The notes beneath the pieces are model-generated. The model was not told where the DNA came from, did not search any database, and was given only the letters and a program-made list of their open reading frames with translations. A program made the translations under genes and the position numbers. Below are positions 1 through 7,834 of a stretch of DNA of 57,239 nt, piece after piece. The first letter of the stretch is position 1, and each line of letters begins with the position of its first letter. This DNA comes from Gammaproteobacteria bacterium (GTDB lineage: Bacteria > Pseudomonadota > Gammaproteobacteria > Pseudomonadales > Pseudomonadaceae): assembly GCA_023475025.1 (NCBI GenBank), contig JAMCWB010000026.1, positions 1-57,239 of the forward strand. Reading direction: 5' to 3'.

Positions 1-121
1 GGCTTCCTTCAGACCCCACCGTTGGCCAGTGACGCCCTTGCCATTCAGATTGTCTTCCCCTCGGTCGGGGTGACTCCACCTTCTTTCAGGTGGACGGGTT
101 TGCCGGCTTCGCCGGGCAAAC
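1..121 (-). mobile_element. Group II intron, 5' end (domain I start), cut by window edge
   Basis: Read on the minus strand from 121 leftwards, the segment begins GTTTGCCCGGC, comparable to the GUGYG..CCCGGC start of bacterial group II introns. It then runs through a GC-rich hairpin and ends at the window edge with GGGGTCTGAAGGAAGCC, a string I recognise from domain I of these introns. The first base sits directly behind the T-tract of the terminator at 125-158, on the same strand. That is the insertion preference known for group IIC introns. The reverse transcriptase/maturase gene would lie beyond the left edge. Family recognition is from memory, not alignment. The start GTTTG departs from the usual GTGCG, so the element could be diverged. 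Confidence 0.6.
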
Positions 122-158
122 AAAAAACCGGAGCATTGAGCTCCGGTTTTTCTTTGCC
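122..158 (-). terminator. Rho-independent terminator of the mscS-like gene
   Basis: On the minus strand an ACCGGAGCTC / GAGCTCCGGT-type stem with a short loop is followed by six T residues (122-127). It lies just past the stop codon at 167. The stem has A-runs and T-runs on both sides, so it could also work in the other direction. It is immediately followed by the intron 5' end. Confidence 0.85.
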
Positions 159-166
159 AGACAGCG

Positions 167-1009
167 TCAGGCTGCTGATTTTTCCTGCGCCAGCATATGG
201 ACCGTGCGCTGCGGGAACGGGATGGTAATACCTTCCTGATCGAAGGTTTCCTTCGCCAGTTCGGTGATATCCCACATCACGCCCCAGAAGTCATCGGTCT
301 TGGTCCACATACGCAAGGACAGATCCACCGAGCTCTCACCCAGACCCGTCAGGCGCACCGCAGGCTCCGGATCTTTCAGCACACGCTCATCCGCATGCGC
401 CAGTCGCAGCAGGATTTCCCGGGCTTTCTTGATGTCATCGCCATAGTCGATACCGATATTCACATCGACTCGACGGGTCGGCTGACGTGAGTAGTTGATA
501 ATATTGCCATTGGACAGACTGCCATTGGGCACCACGACGGTTTTGTTGTCGGGCGTTTTCAGCACTGTGTGGAAAATCTGGATGCTGTCCACCGTTCCAC
601 CAATCCCCTGCGCCTCGATGTACTCACCCACCTTGAACGGGCGCAAGAACAGAATCAGCACACCGCCGGCAAAGTTGGCCAGACTGCCCTGCAGGGCAAA
701 ACCGACTGCCAGGGCCGCAGCACCGATGACCGCGATAAAGGAGGTGGTTTCCACCCCGATCATGCCGGCCACACTGATGATCAGCAGGACTTTCAGGCCA
801 ATCGCGATCAGATTACCCACAAACCCATGCAGGCTCTTGTCGATATTACGCTTTTCCATCACGGCCAGAATGCCGTTGGCAATACGCCCTATTACCCACC
901 AACCAATCAACAGGGTAATAATTGCCAGCAACACTTGGCTGCCGTACTGCATCGCCATCGGCAGCACGGCCGCCTGCCATTCATCTAGCTGAGTCATCAC
1001 GTTCTCCAT
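167..1009 (-). CDS. mscS: Small-conductance mechanosensitive channel, MscS family
   Basis: 280-aa inner-membrane protein, close to the 286 aa of E. coli MscS. It would open under membrane tension to release solutes on hypo-osmotic shock. Three hydrophobic segments occupy roughly residues 20-45, 65-90 and 92-125. The last is the pore helix, rich in Gly and Ala (GAAALAVGFALQGSLANF), and runs into the conserved LRPF. The cytoplasmic beta domain with VPNGSLSNGNIINYSR follows. The ATG at 1009 has AAGGGG seven bases upstream. A second ATG at 997 with GGAG upstream is a possible alternative. It sits beside yajQ, as in P. aeruginosa, and ends at a strong terminator. Confidence 0.93.
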   Translation of the reverse strand: MENVMTQLDEWQAAVLPMAMQYGSQVLLAIITLLIGWWVIGRIANGILAVMEKRNIDKSLHGFVGNLIAIGLKVLLIISVAGMIGVETTSFIAVIGAAALAVGFALQGSLANFAGGVLILFLRPFKVGEYIEAQGIGGTVDSIQIFHTVLKTPDNKTVVVPNGSLSNGNIINYSRQPTRRVDVNIGIDYGDDIKKAREILLRLAHADERVLKDPEPAVRLTGLGESSVDLSLRMWTKTDDFWGVMWDITELAKETFDQEGITIPFPQRTVHMLAQEKSAA

Positions 1010-1028
1010 TGAGTTACCCCTTAATTAG

Positions 1029-1514
1029 CTAATCACGGAAGTTATTGAACTGCAAGGGCATGGAGAATTCCCCTGCACGTAGCAATGCCATGACCTGTTG
1101 CAAGTCATCGCGTTTTTTGCCGGTAACCCGGACCTGCTCACCCTGGATAGCTGCCTGGACCTTGATTTTGGACTCCTTGATAGCAGCAACGATTTTCTTC
1201 GCCAGCTCCTTGTCGATACCTTCGCGCAGCAGCACTTCCTGCTTGACCTGCTTGCCCGAGGCATAGGCATCCTTTTCTTCCAGGCACTGGATGTCGACCT
1301 TGCGCTTGACCAGGTTGATACGCAGGATTTCCAGCATCTGCTCGAGCTGAAAGTCAGCATCGGCGCTGATGAGAACCTGCAGGTTCTTGTCCTGAAACTC
1401 GAAAGTGCCCTTGCCACGCAAGTCATAACGGCGCTCAAGATCCTTCATCGCGTTATCGACCGCGTTGGTCACTTCATGCTTGTCGAGTTCCGAGACCACA
1501 TCAAAGGAAGGCAT
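1029..1514 (-). CDS. yajQ: YajQ family nucleotide-binding protein
   Basis: 161-aa cytosolic protein matching the YajQ/UPF0234 family end to end: N-terminal [11 protein letters not shown], central [12 protein letters not shown]-terminal [18 protein letters not shown] and the final [10 protein letters not shown]. Two ferredoxin-like domains are expected. Family members in Xanthomonas and Pseudomonas bind cyclic di-GMP and act with a transcription factor. Whether this copy does so cannot be told from sequence. It is 19 bases upstream of the MscS gene on the same strand and diverges from the response regulator at 1626, giving a neighbourhood like PA4394-PA4397. Confidence 0.95.
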   Translation of the reverse strand: MPSFDVVSELDKHEVTNAVDNAMKDLERRYDLRGKGTFEFQDKNLQVLISADADFQLEQMLEILRINLVKRKVDIQCLEEKDAYASGKQVKQEVLLREGIDKELAKKIVAAIKESKIKVQAAIQGEQVRVTGKKRDDLQQVMALLRAGEFSMPLQFNNFRD

Positions 1515-1625
1515 GCATTTTCCTCAAAATTTGTCGAAAATAAGACACAGTTTGCAAAATAATAGTCCGAGCCGTGGCATTATAGCTGCGAAACAGGAAC
1601 GCACAGTGTAGCCGGAGAGCTAGTT

Positions 1626-2579
1626 ATGCCCAACCCGCAACTCAGCATCATGGTCGTGGATGACACCAAGTTCAGTAGTGCCGTCATCGGTCACAGCCTG
1701 CAAAAGGCCGGCTATGTCGACATCCGTTTCGCCAGTTCGGCGCTGGATGCCCTCGCCATGCATGAAAAGCGCCCCGCCAGCGTCATGATTGCCGACTGGT
1801 TGATGCCTGAGATTGACGGCCTGGAACTGACTGGCAGGGTTCGCCAGATGGATGAGCAAAGCAACCACTACACCTATGTGGTACTGCTCACCGCAAAAGA
1901 AGGTGACAAAGCGCTCAGCGAAGCCTTTGACCGCGGCGTGGATGACTTCATCAGCAAGTCAGCAATGAACGAACAACTGTTGCCACGGATCTATGCCGCC
2001 GATCGCACCTCACTGCTGATCAACCGCCTGCTGGATGAAAATCGTCTGCTGGCCAGCAACAATGCCCACCTGGAACAACATAACCTGGTCGACAACATCA
2101 CCGCGACCGGTAACCGCCGCTATCTTCTGCAGCGCCTCGATGAAGCACTTAATAATGTAGCCTCACGCGGGGGCGTTTGCTGCCTGCTGACCCTCGGCAT
2201 CCAGAACCTGACGGACATGCGCGAGCGCTATGGCGAAGCCATCGAGCATGAACTCTTGCGCGGCCTTGCACGGCGCTTGCAACAACTGGTTCGACCCACT
2301 GATGTGATTACCCGGGTCAGTGACAATGTCTTCGCCCTGGTTACCCTTGCCGACAATGCCGATGAATGCAAAGCCAGCAGCTTCCGGCGTCTGCATGACG
2401 GCCTCAACCTGAAAGCCTTTAAAACAGCCGAAGGCTATCTCTCGGTACGTGCCGGACTGACCATTACCGTGATCGGCAACGACCAGCAGATGCCGACTGC
2501 CGAGCCCTTGCTGGCAGAAGGCGAGGCGCGCCTGGCCGACGCCTACACAACCAACCTGATTACCGAGATCCGCCGCTAG
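1626..2579 (+). CDS. Response regulator with degenerate GGDEF domain
   Basis: 317 aa. An N-terminal receiver domain (residues about 7-125) has the acidic pair in VVDD, the phospho-acceptor Asp in MIADWLMPEIDG and the Lys in ISKSA. After a helical linker, residues about 155-310 align with a GGDEF fold (ATGNRRYLLQRLDEAL resembles the family's TGLxNRR). The GGDEF signature itself is replaced by RVSDNVFALV, so diguanylate cyclase activity is not expected. It may bind GTP or c-di-GMP, or act as a protein partner. It resembles PA4396 of P. aeruginosa in architecture and place. The stop is 13 bases before panE, so the two are probably co-transcribed. Confidence 0.88.
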   Translation: MPNPQLSIMVVDDTKFSSAVIGHSLQKAGYVDIRFASSALDALAMHEKRPASVMIADWLMPEIDGLELTGRVRQMDEQSNHYTYVVLLTAKEGDKALSEAFDRGVDDFISKSAMNEQLLPRIYAADRTSLLINRLLDENRLLASNNAHLEQHNLVDNITATGNRRYLLQRLDEALNNVASRGGVCCLLTLGIQNLTDMRERYGEAIEHELLRGLARRLQQLVRPTDVITRVSDNVFALVTLADNADECKASSFRRLHDGLNLKAFKTAEGYLSVRAGLTITVIGNDQQMPTAEPLLAEGEARLADAYTTNLITEIRR

Positions 2580-2592
2580 GCGGGGCAAGTCG

Positions 2593-3513
2593 ATGCTGCA
2601 TATACTGGGTGCCGGCAGTATGGGTTTGCTCTGGGCTGTGCGTCTGCAGCGCGCTGGCTTGCCAGTACGCCTGATTCTGCGCAATGCTGAGCGCCTCGCC
2701 GCCTGGCACAGCCAGGCCGGCCAGCTGGAAGTGACCGACCCGGGCCAGCAGCAACATATCAGCCTGACGCTCAATGCAGAGCTACCCGACAGCCCTGAGC
2801 CGATCAATTTCCTGTTGGTCGCAACCAAAGCCTATGCCGCAGAAGCCGCGGTTCTCAGTGTGCGGCACCGCCTCAGTGAAGGCGCCCAGGTGCTGCTGCT
2901 GCAAAACGGCATGGGCAGCCAGCAGGCCATCAGCCGTCAGCTATCCCGGCATCGCGTCTTCTATGCCAGTGTTACCGATGGCGCCTGGCGCCCATCTGCG
3001 CACCAGCTGATCTGGGCCGGGCATGGCCAGACCATCATCGGCGATCCACGCCAGGGACCAGCGCCCGACTGGCTGGCGCGCTGGCAGTCACAGGGCCTGA
3101 CCCTTGAATGGCATGCAGATATTATGGCAATCCTGTGGCGCAAGCTGGCCATCAACTGCGCCATCAATCCGTTGACCGCCTTGCTCGACTGCCCCAACGG
3201 TGACTTGCTAGAGCGCGCCCACGGCCGCCTTGAAGAGCTCAGCCAGGAACTGCAGCAACTGCTATCGGCGTTTGGCATCCCGCTCAGTCTGGACATACTG
3301 CGCACCCAGCTTGATCAGGTCATACGCCAGACTGCCACCAATTCGTCGTCCATGCGCCAGGATATGCATGCCGGCCGCCGCACCGAAATTGACTTCATGC
3401 TTGGATTCGCCCTGCGCAGTGCTGACCAGCTCAACCTGAGCGTACCCGCACTGCGCAAACTGAATGCCGACCTGCAGACATATCTGGCAACGCATGGTCT
3501 GCCGCTCAACTGA
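2593..3513 (+). CDS. panE: 2-dehydropantoate 2-reductase (ketopantoate reductase) family
   Basis: 306 aa. NADPH-dependent reduction of ketopantoate to pantoate in pantothenate/CoA synthesis is the family role. The N-terminal Rossmann motif is HILGAGSMGLLWAVRL (residues 3-18). The substrate-domain signatures are WRKLAINCAINPLTAL, containing the catalytic Lys, and SSMRQDMHAGRRTEIDFM near residue 250. Length is normal for PanE (about 300). The family includes paralogues of unknown substrate, so the exact reaction is likely but not certain. It follows the response regulator by 13 bases, as in the PA4396-PA4397 pair. Confidence 0.88.
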   Translation: MLHILGAGSMGLLWAVRLQRAGLPVRLILRNAERLAAWHSQAGQLEVTDPGQQQHISLTLNAELPDSPEPINFLLVATKAYAAEAAVLSVRHRLSEGAQVLLLQNGMGSQQAISRQLSRHRVFYASVTDGAWRPSAHQLIWAGHGQTIIGDPRQGPAPDWLARWQSQGLTLEWHADIMAILWRKLAINCAINPLTALLDCPNGDLLERAHGRLEELSQELQQLLSAFGIPLSLDILRTQLDQVIRQTATNSSSMRQDMHAGRRTEIDFMLGFALRSADQLNLSVPALRKLNADLQTYLATHGLPLN

Positions 3514-3583
3514 GTGACGGCTTTGCCACCGATCGCTTTGCCGCTACCCTGTGCAACCAACGACAATTTCCGGGATGTACACC

Positions 3584-4153
3584 ATGGGATACCGACTGAG
3601 CAAACTCTACACACGCACAGGTGACAAGGGCGATACCGGCCTGGCCGATGGCCGCCGCATCAGCAAGGATCACCCGCGTGTTGAAGCCATGGGCAGCGTG
3701 GATGAGCTGAACAGCCAGCTGGGCGTGCTACTGGCCGAGTTGGCAGAGCCGGCCCTGCACACACTGCAAGCACACCTGGCGCCGATTCAGCACCGGCTGT
3801 TTGATCTGGGCGGTGAACTGGCAGTACCGGGTTACGACATCATCAGCGCAGATGACGTCACTGCGCTGGAAGCACTGATCGATGAATACAATGCCGAACT
3901 ACAGCCACTGACCAACTTCATTCTGCCCGGCGGCTCGCGTCCGGTTGCCCTGGCACACCTGGCACGCAGCGTATGCCGCCGTGCCGAGCGTCGCTACCTG
4001 ACCCTGGCCAATCACGAAGCTGTGAATGAACAGGCACCCATCTATCTCAACCGCCTGTCCGATCTGTTATTCGTCATCGCCCGCACCATAGCGCGCCTGC
4101 AAGGCACACCGGAAGTACTCTGGGCACCCAAGCCCAAACCGCAAGCAAACTGA
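3584..4153 (+). CDS. pduO: Cob(I)alamin adenosyltransferase, PduO type
   Basis: 189 aa from the ATG at 3584. It transfers the 5'-deoxyadenosyl group of ATP to reduced corrinoid, making adenosylcobalamin. The signatures are the N-terminal ATP-binding loop YTRTGDKGDTGLADGRR, the central FILPGGSRPVALAHLARSVC-RRAER and the C-terminal LNRLSDLLFVIAR. All are diagnostic of PduO-type, not CobA-type, enzymes. Upstream in-frame ATGs at 3551 and 3575 exist, but MGYRLSKLYTRTGD is the normal family start. No cobalamin biosynthesis gene lies nearby, which suggests salvage use. Confidence 0.93.
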   Translation: MGYRLSKLYTRTGDKGDTGLADGRRISKDHPRVEAMGSVDELNSQLGVLLAELAEPALHTLQAHLAPIQHRLFDLGGELAVPGYDIISADDVTALEALIDEYNAELQPLTNFILPGGSRPVALAHLARSVCRRAERRYLTLANHEAVNEQAPIYLNRLSDLLFVIARTIARLQGTPEVLWAPKPKPQAN

Positions 4154-4171
4154 GAAAAACAGGGCTACAGC

Positions 4172-4201
4172 AAAAAGGGGCCGACAAATGCGGCCCCTTT
4201 G
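4172..4201. terminator. Bidirectional terminator between convergent genes
   Basis: An inverted repeat AAAAGGGGCCG...CGGCCCCTTTG with a 7-base loop lies between the stop of the adenosyltransferase gene (4153, +) and that of the chemoreceptor gene (4214, -). It has A/T tracts on both flanks. Confidence 0.8.
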
Positions 4202-4213
4202 CGATGTCTGCGC

Positions 4214-6232
4214 TCAGACCCGGAAGGCGCTGATAATCCGCTGCAACTCTTGCACCAGTTGCCCCATCCGCTGGCTCGACTCTTCTGCCTGACGCGCACC
4301 AACGGCTGTCCGTTCGCCCACCTCACTGATCTGCACAATATTCTGATCAATGTCGTGACTGACTGCAGTCTGCTGCTCCGCGGCGGCGGCAATCTGCTGA
4401 CTCTGGTCAACGATCTGTGAAATCGAGGTCAGAATATCGGCCAGCGCCGTCGCCACTTCATGGCTCGAATCAACCGATTCACCGGTCATACTGTGGCTGC
4501 TACCCATAGCCTTGACCGCAGCGCCCACCCCTTCCTGCAGACGGGCAATCATCTGCTCGATCTCCTCGGTGGACTCGTGGGTGCGACGTGCCAGCGTCCG
4601 CACTTCATCAGCGACCACAGCAAAGCCACGCCCCTGCTCGCCCGCACGGGCCGCCTCGATGGCCGCATTCAGCGCCAACAGGTTGGTTTGTTCGGCAACC
4701 CCCTTGATCACATCCAGCACCCGACTGATGGAAGCGCTGTCATCCGCCAGCTGGTTGATCACCTTCACCGAGTGTTCGATTTCATTGGCCAGCCCCTCGA
4801 TCGTCTTCACCGAAGACTCAACCAGACTGCGACCATTCAGGGTGACGGTATTGACCTCTTCGGCATTGCTGACAGCCACTGCGGCACTGCTGGCCACTTC
4901 CTGTGAGGTCGCCGACATTTCATTCATCGCCGTGGCCACCTGCTCGATCTGGCTGCGCTGGGCAGCAACGGCCTGGCTGCTATCAGCAGAAATCTTTTGC
5001 ACCTGATTGGATTGCTCATCCACCTGCGTGCTCATGCTGCTGACCTGTTGGATCAGCTCACGAATACGCGCAATACTGTCATTGAAATCACGCCCCAGCG
5101 CGCCCAGCTCGTCACGGCTATCGATGTCGGCCTGAGCCGTCATATCACCCTTGGCTACCTGACCCATTTTCTCGGACAGATGCTTGATGGTATGCCGGGT
5201 AGCCAGATAAAAACCGCCGTACAGGTAAACCACCACAACCAGTACCAGTGCAAGCAGCGCAATCAGGGTAAGCATGGCCCGATAGTTTGAGCTGACCCGG
5301 GCATCCAGTACGGACTCCAGCGCCACCAGGCTGGCATCACCAAGATTCCAGCTGGTATCAATCTGCTCGCTGATGCGCTGGAAAAAGTCATTCCAGGTGC
5401 CCGTCATCACATTGGCCATGATGACGTCATCCTCGAAGATCAACTGGGTTGTTTCCAGGCTCTCGATGCTGCGCGTCACTTGCCCGCGCAAAGCTGAAAA
5501 CTCCTCACGGCCCTGCAAAAATGCCAGTGCCTGCTGATAGTCATTGCTGATACGCGGCAGCACGTCCACGATATCATCCATGACGCGGCTGGCATCAGAG
5601 CTCATATAACCCAGCTCGACCACATAGCTACCAACAGCACGCCCCTGCCCCAAAGTCCCCGTCACTTCCGGGATGGCGTTAACCAGCATATTGCCTACCT
5701 GGCGCACATCCGCATCAAAATCCTGCAGCAAGCCTGCATAGGACGCACCCATGCCCAGCAGCGAAATGGACTGCCCATAGGCCTGAGCAGACATATCAGC
5801 ACGGCCACGGGTGGATTCCTGACCAATGCGCTGATACAGATCAACCAGCGCATCACGCTGCTCCAGCAGCTCACTGGCGCCATCAACACTCGCATCCACC
5901 GGCAAGGCATTCAGCTGCTCGATCAGGTTCTGCCGAATCTCTGATGTGCGCTCCTCCAGCTGCCGGGCCACCTCACCTTCGGTCAACTGAAAGTAGGTGG
6001 TATCCAGATCACGCAGCTGCTCGGCACGGCGGACAATCTCGACCTGCTCACGCACCAGCGCCAGACTGTCCAGCGCGTGCTCGGAAATCACGACACGCTG
6101 CCAGGATTGCTGAACCAGCATACTGCTGACAATGATCAGCGGCACAAGAAAGAGCACGCTGATCAGGCAGAATTTCATGCCATAACTCAGACGGTTCATC
6201 AAAGCAATTGCGGGCGCCATAAATGCGTTCAC
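4214..6232 (-). CDS. Methyl-accepting chemotaxis protein
   Basis: 672-aa transmembrane chemoreceptor. TM1 is near residues 20-40 ([19 protein letters not shown]). A long periplasmic helical sensor of about 270 residues follows, then TM2 near 315-340 ([20 protein letters not shown]), a HAMP domain ([19 protein letters not shown]) and the cytoplasmic coiled coil. The highly conserved hairpin tip is present ([19 protein letters not shown]), which is where CheA/CheW bind. No CheR-tethering pentapeptide is seen at the C-terminus. The ligand cannot be read from the sequence. A transducer beside ampE recalls PA4520-PA4521. A FliA-type promoter lies upstream at 6355-6381. Confidence 0.95.
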   Translation of the reverse strand: MNAFMAPAIALMNRLSYGMKFCLISVLFLVPLIIVSSMLVQQSWQRVVISEHALDSLALVREQVEIVRRAEQLRDLDTTYFQLTEGEVARQLEERTSEIRQNLIEQLNALPVDASVDGASELLEQRDALVDLYQRIGQESTRGRADMSAQAYGQSISLLGMGASYAGLLQDFDADVRQVGNMLVNAIPEVTGTLGQGRAVGSYVVELGYMSSDASRVMDDIVDVLPRISNDYQQALAFLQGREEFSALRGQVTRSIESLETTQLIFEDDVIMANVMTGTWNDFFQRISEQIDTSWNLGDASLVALESVLDARVSSNYRAMLTLIALLALVLVVVVYLYGGFYLATRHTIKHLSEKMGQVAKGDMTAQADIDSRDELGALGRDFNDSIARIRELIQQVSSMSTQVDEQSNQVQKISADSSQAVAAQRSQIEQVATAMNEMSATSQEVASSAAVAVSNAEEVNTVTLNGRSLVESSVKTIEGLANEIEHSVKVINQLADDSASISRVLDVIKGVAEQTNLLALNAAIEAARAGEQGRGFAVVADEVRTLARRTHESTEEIEQMIARLQEGVGAAVKAMGSSHSMTGESVDSSHEVATALADILTSISQIVDQSQQIAAAAEQQTAVSHDIDQNIVQISEVGERTAVGARQAEESSQRMGQLVQELQRIISAFRV

Positions 6233-6354
6233 TCAAACTCTCCTCAAATGGCGGATTGACAGCGTTTTTATTATCCAACCGATACAGTCATATCCAGAAG
6301 CTATCCATGGATGGGTACCTGACCACTTGTGCCCATCAATGTCTCATGCTGAGT

Positions 6355-6381
6355 CTATCGGCCACACGGCAGCGTTCTTTA
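6355..6381 (-). promoter_or_regulatory. Sigma-28 (FliA) promoter of the chemoreceptor gene
   Basis: Minus strand TAAA, exactly 15 bases, then GCCGATAG. This matches the FliA consensus TAAA-N15-GCCGATAA in all but the last base. It lies about 125 bases ahead of the start codon at 6232 and between that gene and the ampE stop. Confidence 0.8.
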
Positions 6382-6394
6382 ACGCAATTACCGA

Positions 6395-7204
6395 CTAGGC
6401 CAGGCTGATCAGTGCCCAGACCACAACCCAGATCAACAACGCACGCAACAGCAGCCTGCGCGCCTGATCAAGCGCAACAGCGCCGCTGGTATCCGGTGGT
6501 CCCAGTGCCGCCAGCGCAATCCTGGTACTGACCAAGCTGGCCGCCTGATCCCAGTTTGCCAGATAGTCACGCAGGGCACCCAGCGCCTGCTCAAAACGTC
6601 CAACCAGGGCAAAACTCAGCCCCAGCATGCGTACCGGCAACCATTCCAGTGCATGGCAAAGACGGGCAGACCAGTCCGCTGCCGGCCAGGAAAAACCCTG
6701 CCCGCGCTGCAGCAAGCGATAGCCAAGCGCGCCCAATGGCCCCAGCAACAGATACCAGAACAGCGGGACAAAATAACCATGCGCCGTCTCCCACACCATG
6801 CGGCCTTGCAAGGCGGCACGCAACTCCTCCGGCCCCTCAGTCGTCAGCCCGAGATCGCGCTCGGCAAGCAGACTGGCGGCCTGGTGATCATTGCGCAACA
6901 ACGCCTGGCGCAGCTGATCGAACAGACTGCCGAGCGGGTCGCTACGACCGACACACAGCAACAACAAAACCACATGCAGCAGCAGGGTCAAAAGGCCATA
7001 GGCCAGACCGGCCACCAGGTGGTCCAGCACCCAGAGCACCAGCAGCGGTGACAGCAAGGCTGCCAGAGCCAAGCCAGGATGCCATTGCTGGCAGCGCGGG
7101 CTCAGCGCCTTGCTCCAACCATTTACCAGATCAAGAGGAAAGCCCGAGCGCCAGGGCGTAAAACGCAGAATCAGTACAACCAGCAGCAGAACCAGAAAAT
7201 TCAT
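6395..7204 (-). CDS. ampE: AmpE, inner-membrane regulatory signalling protein
   Basis: 269-aa polytopic membrane protein with hydrophobic segments near residues 1-15, 45-85, 145-165 and 250-268. The AmpE-family pattern is visible: WRSGFPLDLVNGWSKAL at the N-terminus and RFEQALGALRDYLANWD in the middle. It is co-encoded with AmpD in beta-lactamase-regulating loci, but its biochemical role is unsettled. Its ATG overlaps the ampD stop (ATGA), which implies translational coupling. No ampC or ampR lies in the window. Confidence 0.9.
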   Translation of the reverse strand: MNFLVLLLVVLILRFTPWRSGFPLDLVNGWSKALSPRCQQWHPGLALAALLSPLLVLWVLDHLVAGLAYGLLTLLLHVVLLLLCVGRSDPLGSLFDQLRQALLRNDHQAASLLAERDLGLTTEGPEELRAALQGRMVWETAHGYFVPLFWYLLLGPLGALGYRLLQRGQGFSWPAADWSARLCHALEWLPVRMLGLSFALVGRFEQALGALRDYLANWDQAASLVSTRIALAALGPPDTSGAVALDQARRLLLRALLIWVVVWALISLA

Positions 7205-7767
7205 GTCAGCGTCCTTGTCGGGTCAGGTAGCAGGCTGCGCAGATAGCGCCCCCAGTCAAAGGCCGGCCCGGGGTCGGTTTTACGACCCGGGGCAATAAAC
7301 TCGTGGCCGGTGATGCGCTGCCGGGTAATGGCCGGGTACAGCTGCTGTAGCTGCAGTGTCAGCTGGCGCAATGCCATATATTGTTGATCACTGTAGGGGG
7401 TTTCATCGGTCCCCTCAAGCTCGATACCGATAGAATAGTCGTTGCATTCAGCACGCCCAGCATAACTGGAGCGACCGGCATGCCAGGCACGTTGCCGGCA
7501 AGGTACAAACTGGGTTACCTCGCCCGCGCGGCTGATCAGAAAGTGGGCGGAAACCCGCAAATCAGCGATCTGGGCAAAATAAGGATGCTCAGCAGCATCC
7601 AGCTCACCACGAAAGAACGCCTGCACGTGCCCGCCGCCAAACTGGCCGGGCGGCAAGCTGATGTTATGAATCACCAGGAGGGAAATATCCAGCGGATCAG
7701 GGCGATCATTGCAATGGGGCGAAGGGCATTGAACCACCCCGGGCAACCATTCGGCAGTAACTGGCAT
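7201..7767 (-). CDS. ampD: 1,6-anhydro-N-acetylmuramyl-L-alanine amidase AmpD
   Basis: 188 aa from the ATG at 7767. This cytosolic zinc amidase removes the peptide from anhydro-muropeptides during cell-wall recycling and so keeps ampC induction low. Counting from this start, the zinc ligands are His34 (LLVIHNIS), His155 (TGHEF) and Asp165 (KTDPGPAFDW). The catalytic Glu116 lies in IGIELEG and Lys163 follows the ligand loop. His34 and Glu116 then fall at the E. coli AmpD numbering, which is why this start is preferred to the in-frame TTG at 7785. Overlaps ampE by four bases. Confidence 0.95.
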   Translation of the reverse strand: MPVTAEWLPGVVQCPSPHCNDRPDPLDISLLVIHNISLPPGQFGGGHVQAFFRGELDAAEHPYFAQIADLRVSAHFLISRAGEVTQFVPCRQRAWHAGRSSYAGRAECNDYSIGIELEGTDETPYSDQQYMALRQLTLQLQQLYPAITRQRITGHEFIAPGRKTDPGPAFDWGRYLRSLLPDPTRTLT

Positions 7768-7834
7768 GACACAGGCGTCCAGCAATTAACGAACGCCTAT
7801 GCTACCAGCCGGCCAGCTGATCAGCGAGTGCTAC

